NCBI GenBank assembly: GCA_028571685.1
Contig: CM053146.1
Location: 23,347,431-23,411,430, forward strand
DNA length: 64,000 nt
Direction: 5' to 3'
Source of the DNA: Heterohyrax brucei
Lineage: Eukaryota > Chordata > Mammalia > Hyracoidea > Procaviidae
Made by a program: the position numbers and the translations under genes. Each line of letters opens with the position of its first letter. Position 1 is the first letter of the stretch. Of the stretch, positions 46,028-57,722 are shown piece after piece. Below the pieces are notes generated by a model, which ran no database searches, was not told where the DNA came from, and saw only the letters and a program-made list of their open reading frames with translations.

Positions 46028-46186
46028 ACAAACAAACCAATCCATTGTTGTTGATTCAATTTCCACTCGTGGCAACCCTACAGGACAAAGTAGAACTGCC
46101 TCATAGAATTTACAAGGAGCGCCTGGTGGATTTGAACTGCTCACCTTTTGGTTAGCAGTAGTGGCACTTAACCACTGTGTCACCAG
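46028..46186 (-). mobile_element. AfroSINE, followed by an opposite-strand tail
   Basis: Complete apart from the last few head bases (ends 'gtgtcaccagg' on plus). It abuts a plus-strand SINE tail at 46187. Confidence 0.85.
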
Positions 46187-46228
46187 GACTATGAATTGGA
46201 ATCAACTCAATGGCAGTGGCTTTGGAAA
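46187..46228 (+). mobile_element. tail-only SINE scrap abutting an inverted AfroSINE
   Basis: actatgaattggaatcaact then caatggcagtggctttgg. Only the 3' tail is present. Confidence 0.65.
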
Positions 46229-46372
46229 CATGTAATAGCAGAATTATATCCTCACTGAAGATAAGAAACTGAAAATTGATGATATAGAAAACGGAGACAA
46301 TTATATAGAAGACAAAATAAGTTTTTTTACAAAATGGAGAGAAAAAAATAGACAAGATGGTGAATGGAGAGG

Positions 46373-46625
46373 CAACATAGAGTTCAGAGTATGGACTCTG
46401 AAGCATACTTCCTGGTGCAAAGCTTGGCATGATCCTCACTAGCCGTGTGACATTGAGCAAATTACATAATTTCTCTGAGAATCGTGCTCTAGCCTGTAAA
46501 ATGGGACTAATAATAGCACCTGCCTCAAAGGAATTTGTGATACTTAAATCAAATAAATTGTTATTAGCAAAAGGTTTAAACTGTGGCTTGGCACATAGTA
46601 AACACTATACAATATTTATTAAATA
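46373..46625 (+). repeat. MIR SINE, nearly full length
   Basis: Sense order from 'gagtatggactctgaagcat' through 'gtgtgacattgagcaaatta' and 'tgtaaaatgggactaataat' to 'ggcacatagtaaacactata' and aatatttattaa. Confidence 0.85.
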
Positions 46626-46722
46626 AAGGAAAATAATAACAAGAAAGTTAGGAAACAAGATGAGGATTAATCTTAATATAACCATCAATAAGGCAGAAGC
46701 TTAGATAATTTCTTAGATCATG

Positions 46723-46880
46723 ATTGAAACTTGTTGCTGTCAAGTCCATTCTGATGTATAACAACCCAATAGGACAGATTAGAACTGCCTCATAGGGTTT
46801 TCAAGAAATGCCTGGTGAATTTGAATTGTGGATCTTTTGGTTAGCAGCCAAGTTCTTAAACACTACACCACTAGACATCC
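46723..46880 (-). mobile_element. AfroSINE
   Basis: On plus: 'ttgttgctgtcaagtccatt', 'ataggacagattagaactgc' and an end at 'acactacaccactagacatc'. Confidence 0.85.
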
Positions 46881-47386
46881 TCCAGATGGAAGCATCCTTA
46901 CTGGGGAGGAGAGAGGGATAGCCCTAATAGTAACAATTAGAAAATTATAATTAAAAACAAAAATTAGAAAAATGTGGGTAAAATACCACCCAGAAAGAAG
47001 TTAAAAGTAACCACTGGCAAAAGTAAAACAAGTATGCATATTATCTAAGTCAAGAAAAAGATTAAAGCAAATACAAAGCAAACCCAGTAACAAAAGAAAG
47101 GAAAGACTAAGAGAGATTTAGAAAGTGAAATCAAAACTTAGGCTGTCAGAAAACCACGTATACCATTTCTGACTATAGTAAGAAGTAACTTACTTCTTAT
47201 TAAAAACAAAATACCTTCAAATAGGGTTAAAAGATCCATGACAATAAAAAATGAGAAAAGATTTATCAAAGAAATGTAATCCAAAGGAAATCAGGGGAGG
47301 CAATATAGATTTCACACAAAGTAGATTGCAAGGCCAAAAAAAAAAGCAAAGGATCACATGATATATAAGATCCTTTTATAAGAATA

Positions 47387-47573
47387 AGGAGCCCTGGTGA
47401 TACAGTGGTTAAAGTGACCAACTGCCAATCAAAAGGCTGGTGAGTTAAAACTACTTGCTGCACTGCAGGAGAAAGATTTGACATTGACTTCCATAGACAT
47501 TTACAGGTTGGAAACCTGATGGAGATGCTATGAAGCAGAATTGAATCAATGACAGCAGGTTTGATTTTAGTTT
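47387..47573 (+). mobile_element. AfroSINE, longer-body subtype
   Basis: The head is 'ggagccctggtgatacagtg', the body 'ctgcaggagaaagatttgac' and the tail 'gcagaattgaatcaatgaca'. Confidence 0.8.
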
Positions 47574-48411
47574 GAATTGTAATGGTGAAAATTGAAGTCT
47601 ACAAATGAAAGTATAAAATTAATATATACCAGTATGTACCACATGACTGTCATGAAATAGGACAAGTGGAGAAAAAGCAAGAGACTCTTGCTATGAGAGA
47701 TCCCCTCTTTAGTATTTGCCACTTATTGGCCAAGGCATATAAATACATAGAGAATCTGAATAATTTAATTTACAAGATGGAATTAATTGATATAATAAGC
47801 ATTTTATTCTACTAAGGAAATTTTGCATCTTCTTTACAATAAGCCCTTTGGAAGCAAACAGAAATGAATGCCTTCTCAAAGGCAGACTTACCACCTATAG
47901 TATAGAAAAACTAAAACCAGGGGAAAACTCACAAGAAAGACATACACGAACCAAGAGTCCTAAATTAGTTAAACACACACACACACTTCTAAATACTTAT
48001 TGGGTTAAAAAGTGAAATCAAAACTATGATTATAGACAATTTAGAAAAAATAATTAGAATATTACACATCAAAATGGATATACCATGACAAGTTTTCCTC
48101 ATAGGTGTATTTGTGGCTTAAAATAATGTTATAATTTAATAGCATAATACAACTAAAACTAAACTGAACTAGTCAGTATTCAGTGTCACAAGTCATTGAA
48201 AAATATAGCTCAAGTAAAGCAGAGGAAAGGAAGAAATAAAGATCCAAGGAATAATAATAAATGTATGTAGCTGTAACAATCTACATGTACATATTTTTGT
48301 GTGCACTCTTGGCTGGCATATATATTCATAAAATACACAGTTACTGAAACTTCTCAGATATAACCAAACACTTTGAAACAGTGGTTTTCTGGATTTGAAA
48401 GCTGAGGACCT

Positions 48412-48457
48412 TAGTCACCATGAGTCTGATCCAACTCAACGGCTCTTAGCTTAGTCA
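48412..48457 (+). mobile_element. tail-only SINE scrap
   Basis: 'gtcaccatgagtctgatcca' then 'actcaacggctcttagctta'. It abuts the start of the L1 3' UTR piece at 48458. Confidence 0.55.
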
Positions 48458-49165
48458 CTTGGCATCATGAAGTTCATGTTCTGCATCCTAGTGAGGTGGT
48501 TAGCTTTTAGGGTCTTAAAAACTTGTAAGCAGCCATCTAAGATACTCTATTGGTCCACACATTTAGGATCAAAACACAAAGAAGGAAACCAAAGTCTCAG
48601 AGGGAAAACTAGTCTTCAGAGTTAACAGCCTACAAAAGCCATGACTTCATCTACCATGAGACCAGAAGAACTAAATGGTGCTGGGTATCACTGAAGGTCG
48701 TTCTCATGAGGGCCACAGTAGATGGACCCTGATTAGAATGAGACAAAACTGCGGATCAGAACTCTAACTTTTAAAAATTCCAGACTGACTGGACCAGTTA
48801 AGGCTGGAAACTCCCTGAGCCTATCACCCTGAGATAGCCTTTAAATTTTGAACTGAAACCATTTCTTGAAATTACTAGTTAGTGAAATAACAGATTAGCA
48901 CACAAAATAAATGATATTATCTGTGAGTATGATGTTCCAGTAAAAGAAAAAAAATCTATATGAGATCAAAAGGTCAACAATAAAACAAAATGAGAAGATA
49001 AGGAGGCAGGGAAAGCAGAGTACTGGAAAGGGAGTAACCAGAACGCATTTAAAGAGAATGTTGATACACTGTGAAAATTATAACTAATGTCACTGAACAA
49101 TCTGTGTAGAAATTGTCAAGTGAGAATCTAATTTGCTATGTAAACTTTTTGCCAAAAACACAAAA
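48458..49165 (+). mobile_element. L1 3' UTR, 5'-truncated
   Basis: 'ttttagggtcttaaaaactt' followed by 'gtaagcagccatctaagata' matches the L1 UTR at 57980-58015 in layout. The end has 'taactaatgtcactgaacaa' and aaacacaaaatatt. Non-coding. Confidence 0.65.
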
Positions 49166-49319
49166 TATTATTTTTAAAAATGGATTAATAATGAGTAAGA
49201 AAATATGAAGAATAAGTGCAACAACTTGTTCTTTGAGATCTAATTAAGATCTAAATAAGAGAAAGGAACACAAAATTAAGAATAAAAAGGGAAAAGTCAA
49301 AGGATACAGATTGTCTTTT

Positions 49320-49890
49320 TAAAATACTAACAGTCCTTTGCCATGAGACTAGAAGAACTGGAAGATTCTTGTTCTTCGCTACCATTATTGAACATACTGA
49401 TCAAAGATCAGTATTTTAAACTTAAATATATATTTGATATGACCAAAAAGGGGGAAATGCAGAATATAATTTCGAATTCCCATGAACTTCAAAGTTTCTG
49501 GAGCCATGGAGGGCAAACGAATCCCTAAAGTTATTACCCTGAAATAATCTTTAAGCCTTAAACCAAAAATATCCCCAGAAATCTTTGTAAAACTAAACAA
49601 AAGTTTAGCTTAACTAGTTTAAAAAAAAAAAAAAAAAAAAAAAAGCCTGTCTTGAGAATTATGCTTTTTAAGATCTATATGGGGTCAAATTGAAAAGAGC
49701 AGTTTGAAAGATTAGATAGGAACCTTAGCGGAGAGGGAGTTTATGTTAATGAGGGAGGAAAGACGGATGAGAATGGTTAAACAATTAGAAGGGTGTTATC
49801 AATGTCACTAAACAGTACATGTAGAAAATATTGGGGAGGGTGTATTTTTCTGCATATATTCTCAACAACAAAAACAAGTTTAAAAAAAGA
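49320..49890 (+). mobile_element. L1 3' UTR, second 5'-truncated copy
   Basis: It begins 'tgccatgagactagaagaac'. The middle holds 'ggagccatggagggcaaacg', an A24 run lies at 49621-49644 and the end has 'caatgtcactaaacagtaca'. Same orientation as the copy at 48458. Confidence 0.65.
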
Positions 49891-49948
49891 AAAACTATGC
49901 TATGGAGCACAGTTTTACCCTGACATGAGTCAGAGCCAGTTTGCCAAA

Positions 49949-50012
49949 TACGTGTGTGTGTATACACACGTATGTATATACACATACACACATATATATA
50001 CATATATATGAC
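49949..50012. repeat. TG/CA/TA simple repeat
   Basis: Mixed (TG)n, (CA)n and (TA)n, with an inner palindrome 'cgtgtgtgtgtatacacacg'. Confidence 0.9.
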
Positions 50013-50644
50013 TGTGTACATTTCTTGATCAATAAGATTATCTCAAAGGAAATGACAATTTTTGAGAAAAATATGAAGAATCAGTTTAACTCAAGAAAAA
50101 AGAAGAATCAGAAGAATTCAATCACCATGAAAATAAAAATATTATTAAAATACTACTTTTTAAAGAAATCTCTGAAATAATAAACTTCTACCAATATGCA
50201 ATTTTTCAAAGTTGATCATTCTCACACTATATAAACATTCCTGAGAGGGGAAAAATAGAATGCTCTCTAATTCATTTTATAAAACTAGAAATACTCTAAT
50301 ATGGGAAACCTGATAAGTATAGTAGATAAAAAAAGTCCATAAAGTAATACCATATATGCATTTAAGTTTTAAAATTCCAAATTAAATGTGAGGAAACCAA
50401 ACTTAACAGTACAATAAAAGCACGTTTCTCCATGAAGTAGGAGGCCTGCTCTTAATGGTTTAATATTAGAAGGATATCCATCTCAATTCTAAGACCTAAT
50501 ATTGCCAAGGCTTTAGCATCTCTGAAATTACAATGTTTTATAATTATAGATTATTGTAATTTAGAGTTAATGTGTCTAAGATCCAATGAAAGAAGGTAGT
50601 ATAACTCATGTTAATCTCATTAGACTCTAAAAGGGAATTAAGCC

Positions 50645-50834
50645 AATTGCCTTCGAGCCGATTTCAACACATGGTGACCCCATATGTGTCAGGGTAGAAC
50701 TGTGACCTGTAGGATTTTTAGTGGTTGATTTTTTGGAAGTAGATTGCCAGGTTTTTCTTCTGAGTGCTTTGCATAGCCTTGAACCTCTAACTTTTGGTTA
50801 GCAGCTAAGCACATTAAATTTTTATATAACCCAG
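50645..50834 (-). mobile_element. AfroSINE group, longer-body subtype
   Basis: On plus: 'gccttcgagccgatttcaac', 'gaactgtgacctgtaggatt' and 'aacttttggttagcagctaa'. Like the copy at 45709. Confidence 0.8.
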
Positions 50835-50942
50835 GCACAAAAGGACGTTAGACAGAATTAAACATTCCTGCTTTTAAAATATTTAAGAAACCAGAAATAA
50901 TAGGATACCACTTCTTAATATTGAAGCCTTGGTGATTCAAGG

Positions 50943-51104
50943 GCAACCCCAGTGGTGTAGCAGTTAAGTGCTATGGCTGCTAACCAGAAGGCTAGTGGTT
51001 TGAATCCAGCAGGCGCCCCCCTGGAAACTCTATGTGGTAGTTCTACTCTATAGCATCACTATGAGTTGAAATTGACTGGTCAGCAGTGGGGTTTTGGCTT
51101 TGGT
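50943..51104 (+). mobile_element. AfroSINE
   Basis: The head is 'gcaaccccagtggtgtagca', the B-box region 'ggtttgaatccagcaggcgc' and the tail 'tatgagttgaaattgactgg'. It abuts the next SINE. Confidence 0.87.
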
Positions 51105-51105
51105 G

Positions 51106-51297
51106 ACTCAAATCGGTAACATATTTGTCCGTTAACCAATAGATTTGAAGTTGGAGCTCACCCACAGACACTTTAAGCAAAGTCCTGATAATCTACTTTC
51201 GAAAACTCTACCACTGAAAACCCTACAGAGCACAGTTCTACTGTGATACCCATGGGATCCCCATGAAGAGAATTGAGTAGACAGCAACTGGTACTGG
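51106..51297 (+). mobile_element. SINE of the AfroSINE group, longer-body subtype
   Basis: The head lies near 'ggtaacatatttgtccgtta', with body 'cagagcacagttctactgtg' and tail 'gagtagacagcaactggtac'. Directly head-to-tail with 50943. Confidence 0.78.
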
Positions 51298-51353
51298 TAA
51301 TCTAGATATTATTAAGGAATATCTAGCTGATGCCAATATCATGCATCATTTAA

Positions 51354-51504
51354 AAAGCAAAATACTGCTATCAAGTTGATTTTGACTCATAGAGACGCTA
51401 TAGGACAGAGTAGAACTGCCCAATGGAGTTTCCAAGGTAGATTCGAACTGCTGACCTTTTGGTTAGCAGCTGCAGCACTTAACCACTACACTACCAGGGC
51501 TTCC
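51354..51504 (-). mobile_element. AfroSINE
   Basis: On plus: 'actgctatcaagttgatttt', 'ggacagagtagaactgccca' and an end at 'ctacactaccagggcttcc'. Confidence 0.9.
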
Positions 51505-52794
51505 TCATACATTAGAGTTAAGAGAAAAACCACATGAATTATTTCTGCAAAACATCAAGAAGACAAAGATGCCAGTTATACCATGACAACAATAAAATAT
51601 ACAACATAAGTAATGGGAAGACCAATGGCAAGGAGGAATCACAGTCTTCATTATCTGAAAATGTGGTGATTAGCATCTTTTTGTCATGTCTAGAAAATCC
51701 AAGATGGTTGACAAATAATCTTTTAGACTTGATCAAAACACAGAAAAATTGGTTGATAGAAGATACACAGACAACAATTCTAGGTGTCTTAAACACCAAC
51801 AATATGCAATGAAAAGATAATAGGTTTTAAAAAAATCCAGTTAGCCAGGGAAAACAGAGTTTTCAAGCATCAGTAGTAATAAGAAACACTTGTGACCAAC
51901 AGGGAAAAAAAGCATAATTTCACTCAGAGTACTAAAGTTCTGAATAAATGTCGCACTTTTGGATGGAAAATTGTGTATTATAAAGACAGTTAATTACTTT
52001 CAAAATAGCTCACAGTTTTAAAATAAATCCCTTCAGACAGGCATAACAATTCTAAAGTTTATTTGGAATGATTTGGCAATAATAGACAAGAGAGAAAGAA
52101 CTTACTCCACCGAGTATTAATATATACTAAATCCACAATTCAAACATACAGATAAAATTTTCAAAGTAGATAGCTACAGAAAGTCTTGGCCAACTGACCA
52201 AGTATGCATCAGCAAGCAGAAGTACTGGATACTTGGGGGTGTGGGGCGGGAATCACCTTTACATTTACAATAAACCAAATGCAAATCAGGTAGAAGTCTA
52301 AGACACAGAAATAGAAGACCATAAAATCTCTAAAAAATTAACACACTTAATGTTAATTGATTTGAGGATCTGAATTTTTTTTTAAGTAGGAAAAAATGGA
52401 AGAAATACAAAAAAATGAATTGGCTTACAATAAAATGTAAAAGGGAAGTGACAATTTGAGGAAAAATAAGACGAAAGAAAAGAATGCTGAGTGTGATGGT
52501 CGCTGAACTATACATGTAAACACGTTGAAGTGGCAAATATTTATTTCATATATATGTGTGTGTGTGTATAATAACAAATACACAACAAACACCACAAGAA
52601 AAAGAAACAAAACTCTTAAAATTAATATTAAAACATACCGAATAAAAAAAAACAAAGAATATGACTACATAATCAGTGAAAGAAATTGAAGTGACCAAAT
52701 GCACCTTAAAAAAAAAAAGTGCATTCTTGCTAGTAGTCAAACAAATGGATATTAGCACAGAAGCTAATAGCTTAGCACAGTTTATTCAGACTGA

Positions 52795-53726
52795 TACCTG
52801 ATGACCATAACCTATAAGGTACTACAAAATATCAATAAGAAAAAGACAGACCATCCAATTAAGCGGTGGGCAAAGGAGATGGACAGACACTTCTCTAAAG
52901 AGGAGATCCAGACAGCCAAAAGACACATGTGGACATGCTCACGATCATTAATTATCAAACAAATTCAAATCAAAATGACAATGAGATACTATCTCACCCC
53001 AACAAGATTGGCCATGATCCAAAAAACACAAAACACTAAATGTTGGAGAGACTGTGGAGAGATTGGAACTCTCCTACACTGTTAGTGGCATTGCAGAATG
53101 GTGCAACCTCTTTGGAAAGCAATTTGGCATTACCTTAGAATAACAGATATACCATTTGACCCAGTAATTCCTCTGTTTGGAATATATCCTACAGAATCAA
53201 GGCCATTCACACCAACTGATACATGCACATGAATGTTCATTGCAGCATGGTCCACGATAGTGAAAAGATGGAATCAACCTAGATGCCCAACAACAGAAGA
53301 ATGGATGGGTAAACTTTGGTATATGTATTCAATGGAGTACTATGCATTCATAGAGAACAACGATGATAGTAGGAAACACCTCTCAGTTTAGTCTCAACTG
53401 GAAGACATTATGTTGAGTGAAACTTGTCAGCGACAGAAGGACAATTATTATACGAGACCCCTATGATAAAAACTTAAAAGCATACTCATACATAACAGAA
53501 AAGACTCTTTGATGGCTACAAGGGTGGGGTGGAGGGGGGAGGGCAAGGGATGAGGGTTTAGATAGTTAGAAATTTAGTTAGGTGAAATTGGTGACAATAC
53601 ACATTCATAAGAAGATCAACATTAATGGGACTTCAACACAACTTGTGTACTCCTCCCATCTTGACCCAATATTGTAAGCACAGAGTATGTACACTTCCAT
53701 TTTTTATTTAATAAAAAAAAAGAAAT
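52795..53726 (+). mobile_element. L1 3' end with shortened 3' UTR
   Basis: The ORF2 C-terminus is readable: 'TPTRLAMIQKTQNTKCWRDC' and GEIGTLLHC (52801-53085), then IPFDPVIPLFGIYP in another frame. After the ORF2 end the 3' UTR follows the L1 at 55375 to about 53675. It then jumps to the terminal 'gtacacttcc' and aataaaaaaaa. About 750 bp of UTR present in the other copy is absent. 5'-truncated; inactive. Confidence 0.82.
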
Positions 53727-54385
53727 AAGGCAATAATGAAACAGGTACTCCTGTACCTTGCTAGTTGGAATAGAATTTAGTACAGCTTTTCTCAAGTATT
53801 ATTTCTCAGTGTGTACCCATGGCCTCAAAACTTTTTACATGATCAACTAATTTTATTGTTTTTGGAATATTCCTTCATAAAATAGTCAGAGGTACAAAAG
53901 CTTATACTCAAATACTTATGGTAGAGACACAGAGGTTTACACCCAAGTAAAAGAGGGAAAGGTACATCAGATGACCATTATACAGTCAATACAATCAAGT
54001 TTTCTGAGTAGAACAAAATTGGTGCACAAAATTGTAAATAAAGAATAGTCTCATCTTTTAAAATAACACACGTGTGTGATATAATTCAGAAAAGATATGT
54101 AGTAAAATACGAACTGTCACCTTTGAGAGACAGTGGGTATTGCAATCAGTTGTCATTTCTATTTTTCTGTGTTTTCCTAACTTCTTAGAACAAAAGCAGA
54201 ATGGTCATAGGTTGCCCATGAAACACAGACAATGCAAACCCTCAGATAATCTCCAGCTCTGCTTCTGAGTGTCTCCTTCCTTTACCTACGTGAAAGCAAA
54301 CTGCATTTGCTAAGAAGAAACAAGGCACAATGTCTTATTTTCTACTCTAAATATCGTTTTAACTCTCCAGAGGTCATCATGCAGA
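53727..54385. other. unique sequence, no gene seen
   Basis: No recognised repeat or coding domain. Confidence 0.35.
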
Positions 54386-54607
54386 AAAATGCCAGTGGAA
54401 GCTTGTGTATTACAACGATGCTGAATGGACTAAAATGAACTAGGAAGAAAGACTTGGTAATATGCTTTGAACATCAGCCAATGAAAACCATCATAGATCA
54501 CAATGATCTGACTTTACAACTGCTTATGGGGATGGCACAGGACCAGGCAGCATCTAATCCCCTGAGTTGGGGACAACTTGGCAGCAGCTAACAACAATAA
54601 CAACAGA
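54386..54607 (+). mobile_element. tRNA-Gly/RTE-type SINE, head missing
   Basis: 'gccagtggaagcttgtgtat', 'aggaagaaagacttggtaat' and 'ggcacaggaccaggcagcat', then tail 'ttggcagcagctaacaacaa', are in the same order as the body of the SINE at 55043-55355. The tRNA head is truncated away. Confidence 0.72.
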
Positions 54608-54747
54608 GTTGAAAGAAAACTCCAAGTTGAACTCCTTGGCTGAGGACCAATCTCTTTCCTGAGACATTGACAATGGAAGTGATACTCTTCCATCTCGACC
54701 CAGGAAAAAATTCTTCTTCCTATCACTGCATTGTGACTGTACCCAAT

Positions 54748-54928
54748 GTCAGTGGTTTTCTACTTTGGCTGCGTGTTGGAATCATCTAGAAAGCACTGAA
54801 AAATTCCAAATTCCAAAACCCCAGAGCAATTATATCAGAGTTTCTGAGGATGTGACCTAAGCATCAGTAGTTTTTCAAGCTCCTTTGGCAATTCTAACAT
54901 AAGCTAACTTTCAGCAGCACTGCCCTGT
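54748..54928 (+). mobile_element. MER5A-type hAT non-autonomous element
   Basis: It begins 'gtcagtggttttctactttg' and contains 'gcgtgttggaatcatctaga' and 'tgacctaagcatcagtagtt'. The right end carries an imperfect inverted terminus. About 180 bp, the usual MER5A size. Confidence 0.7.
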
Positions 54929-55042
54929 ACTGTTAAGTGGACAAGCATCTCCCAGTCAAATAGTGGCCCTGGGGTTTTTCATTAGCAGAGATTTTCACAC
55001 TATAGTAGAAGAGAATACAACTGCCACAGGTCTATTTATGAG

Positions 55043-55355
55043 GCAGTAGGGGTTCGATGATAGAATTGTGGCTTTCAATGTGGGAAGCGGGATTGATTCC
55101 TGCTCAGTGCTCCTCATGTGCAGCTGCTACCCATCTGTTGCTGGAGGCTTGTGTGTTGCTGTGATGCTAAATAGGTTTCAGCAGAACTTCCAGACCAAGT
55201 TTGACTAAGAAGACAGGCATGGCAGTCTACTTATGAAAATCAGTGAAAACTATGGATCACAATGGTATGATCTGAAGCCAATCATAAAGATGGCTCAGGT
55301 CCACGTAGTATTTTGTTCCATTGAACTTGGGGTCATCATGAGTCAAGGGTGACTA
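55043..55355 (+). mobile_element. tRNA-Gly-headed SINE with RTE-like body, full length
   Basis: The head at 55043-55112 resembles tRNA-Gly (gcagtaggggttcgatgata; B-box ggattgattcc). The body 'aggtttcagcagaacttcca' matches the RTE 5' region near 288. The tail 'gtcatcatgagtcaagggtg' matches the RTE 3' end. A single unit therefore links a tRNA head with both ends of RTE. Confidence 0.78.
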
Positions 55356-55377
55356 AAAAAATTTTTTTGCACCAAAG

Positions 55378-57722
55378 CTAGGGAAAGATCCCACAAAAAA
55401 GGAAAATTACAGACCAATGTCACTCATGAACCTAGATGCAAAAATCTTCCACAAAATCCTTGCCAACAGAATTCAACAAAATATCAAAAAAGCAATTCAT
55501 CATGACCAAGTTGGATTCATACCAGTGATGCAAGGCTGTTCCAAAATCAGAAAAACAATTAATGTCATCAGCCACATTAATAACACAAAAGATAGGAATC
55601 ATCTGATTTTGTCAAATGATGCAGAAAAGGTATTTGACAAAATGAGTCGCCATGAGTCGGATCCGACTCAATGGCACTTGGCTTGGCTACTCATGTTAAA
55701 AACTCTCAGCAAAATAGAAATAGAAGGCAAATTCCTCAGCACAATAAGGGGCATCTACACAAAGCCAACTGCCTACATCATCCTGAATGAAGAGACATTG
55801 AAAGAATTCCCCTCAAGAATGGGAACTACATAAGGACACCCACTTTCACTACTTTTATTCAACATTGTACTAGAAGCTCTGGCCAGAGCAATTAGACAAG
55901 ACAAAAAGATAAAGGGCAACCACATCAGCAAAGAATAAGTAAAATTTTCACTATTTGCAGATGATATGATTGTATACGTAGAGAATTCTAAATAATTCAT
56001 AAGGAAAATACTCAAACTAATAGAAGAGTTCAGCAAAGCATTAGGATATAAGATAAACATAAGCAAATCAATAGGATTCCTTTATACCAACAAAAGGATC
56101 ATCAAAGCAGGAACCCCAAATCAATACCATTTACTATAGTTGCCAAGAAGATAAAATACCTTGGAATAAACTTAACTAGAGAAATAAGAGACCTATACAA
56201 AGAGAACTACAAGACCTTACTGTAAGAAACCAAGAGAGACTTACATAAATGGCGAAACCTACCTGCTCATGGATAGGATGACTTAACATTATGAAAATGT
56301 CTATTTTACCCAATCTACATATACAATGCCATCTACATATACAATGCAATCCCAAGACAAATTCCCATGACACTTTTTAAGGAGATGGAGAAACAAATCA
56401 CCAACTTTGTTTGGAAAAGGAAGAAACCCTGGATAAGCAAAGCACTACTGAAAAAGAAGAGCACAGTGGGAGGCCTCTCACTACCCAACTTTGAATCTAA
56501 ACATGTACTGATACTGGTACCAAAAGAAACATATAGACCAATGGAGCTGAGTTGATACCCTAGAGATTCCACCATCCTCTTATGAAAAGCTGATGTTTGA
56601 CAAAAGGCCCTAAGATTGGAAAGTGGGGTAAAAACAGCCTCCTTAACAAATGGTACTGGCAAAACTGGACATCCATCTGCAAAAAACTGGAATAAGATCC
56701 GTATCTCACACTTTACACAAAGACTAACTCAAATTGGATAAAAGTCCTAAATATCAAAGCTAAAATGATACAGATGATGCAAGAAAAAAAATAGAGTCAA
56801 CAATGGGAATTCTAGTACACAGCTTAGACAGACTTCAAAAGCTGACAAACAAAGCATGACCAACAGAAAACAGACAAATGGGAGCTACTAAGAATCGAAC
56901 ACTTTTGTTCTTCCAAAGTCTTTGTGTAAAAAATTAAAAGACCACCTACAGAACGGGAAAAAATATTTGGCAACTGCACATTGGACCAACGTCTGATCGA
57001 CATAATCTACAAGGTACTGCAAAACATCAACAAGAAAAAGGTAAATAACCCAATTAAGTGATGGACAAATGAGATGAACAGACACTTTACCAAAGAGGAC
57101 ATCCAGACAGCCAAAAGACAAATGAAGAAATGCTTATGATCATTAGCTATTAAAGACATCCAAATTAAAACTGCAGTGAGGTACCATCTCACTCCAACAG
57201 GGTTGTCCATAAGCCAAAAAACATAAAATAACAAATACTGAAGAGGTTGTGGTGAGACTGGAACGCTCCTACACTGCTGGTGTGATTGAAAGATGGTACA
57301 ACCTCTTTGGAAAGCATCTGGCAGTTCCTTAAAATGCTGGAAATAGTCATACCATTTGACCCAGTAATCCCACTGCTTGGAATACATCCTAAGCAGCAAG
57401 GGCAGTCTCACAAACAGATACATGCACATGAATTTTTATTGTAGCACAGTCTACAATAGCTAAAAGATGGAATCAACCCAGATGCCAAACAACAGATTAA
57501 TGGATAACCAAACAATGGTACACATACTCAGTGGAACGCTATGCAGTGAGAAAGAACAATGATGATTTTAGGAAGCATCTCATAATCTGGTTTCAGCTGG
57601 AAGATATTATGCTGAGTGAAATCAGTCAGTGGCACAAGGACAAATATTGTATGAGACCTCTACTGCCAAGCTACTATAAGAACTTAAAAATAGGCTCACA
57701 TACAGAAGGAAAGACTCTTTGA
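55378..57722 (+). pseudogene. L1 ORF2 C-terminal two thirds (decayed)
   Basis: Readable pieces are [20 protein letters not shown] and [14 protein letters not shown] near 55417-55530, which form the RT fingers. The catalytic FADD box is at 55954-55965 (LFADDMIVY). Later come IPFDPVIPLLGIHP near 57350 and WFQLEDIMLSEISQ near 57590, which is the C-terminus. ORF2p makes the endonuclease and reverse transcriptase of L1. The endonuclease is truncated off here and many stops and shifts interrupt the rest. The 62-codon frame at 56367 and the 63-codon frame at 57531 are also true ORF2 segments. A duplicated catctacatatacaatgc unit (18 bp) lies at 56311-56350. Confidence 0.88.
55639..55688 (+). mobile_element. 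tail-only SINE scrap inside L1 ORF2
   Basis: 'gtcgccatgagtcggatccg' then 'actcaatggcacttggcttg' interrupts the RT right after the segment KVFDK. It replaces about 15 bp of L1. No SINE head or body. Confidence 0.72.

Larger units (their letters stand above)
46890..52600 (+). mobile_element. ancient L1, collinear but broken by later insertions
   Basis: Plus-strand L1 pieces appear in normal order. Endonuclease-region traces lie at 47280-47390 and 47700-48300 (for example 'ttagttaaacacacacacac' then 'cttctaaatacttattgggt'). RT-region traces lie at 50200-50600 and 51620-51815, later ORF2 at 52020-52330, and a 3' end with 'gctgaactatacatgtaaac' near 52505. The interruptions are SINEs at 47387, 50645, 50943, 51106 and 51354, and younger L1 3' ends at 48458 and 49320. 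All frames are destroyed. That this is one original copy is an inference from order and orientation. Confidence 0.5.

Noticed and set aside
46890..53726. Active L1 element
   Set aside because: All ORF2 pieces have stops or shifts, and every younger copy is 5'-truncated.
57007..57429. 140-codon minus-strand open frame
   Set aside because: It is antisense to L1 ORF2, so it is a shadow of an old coding frame.
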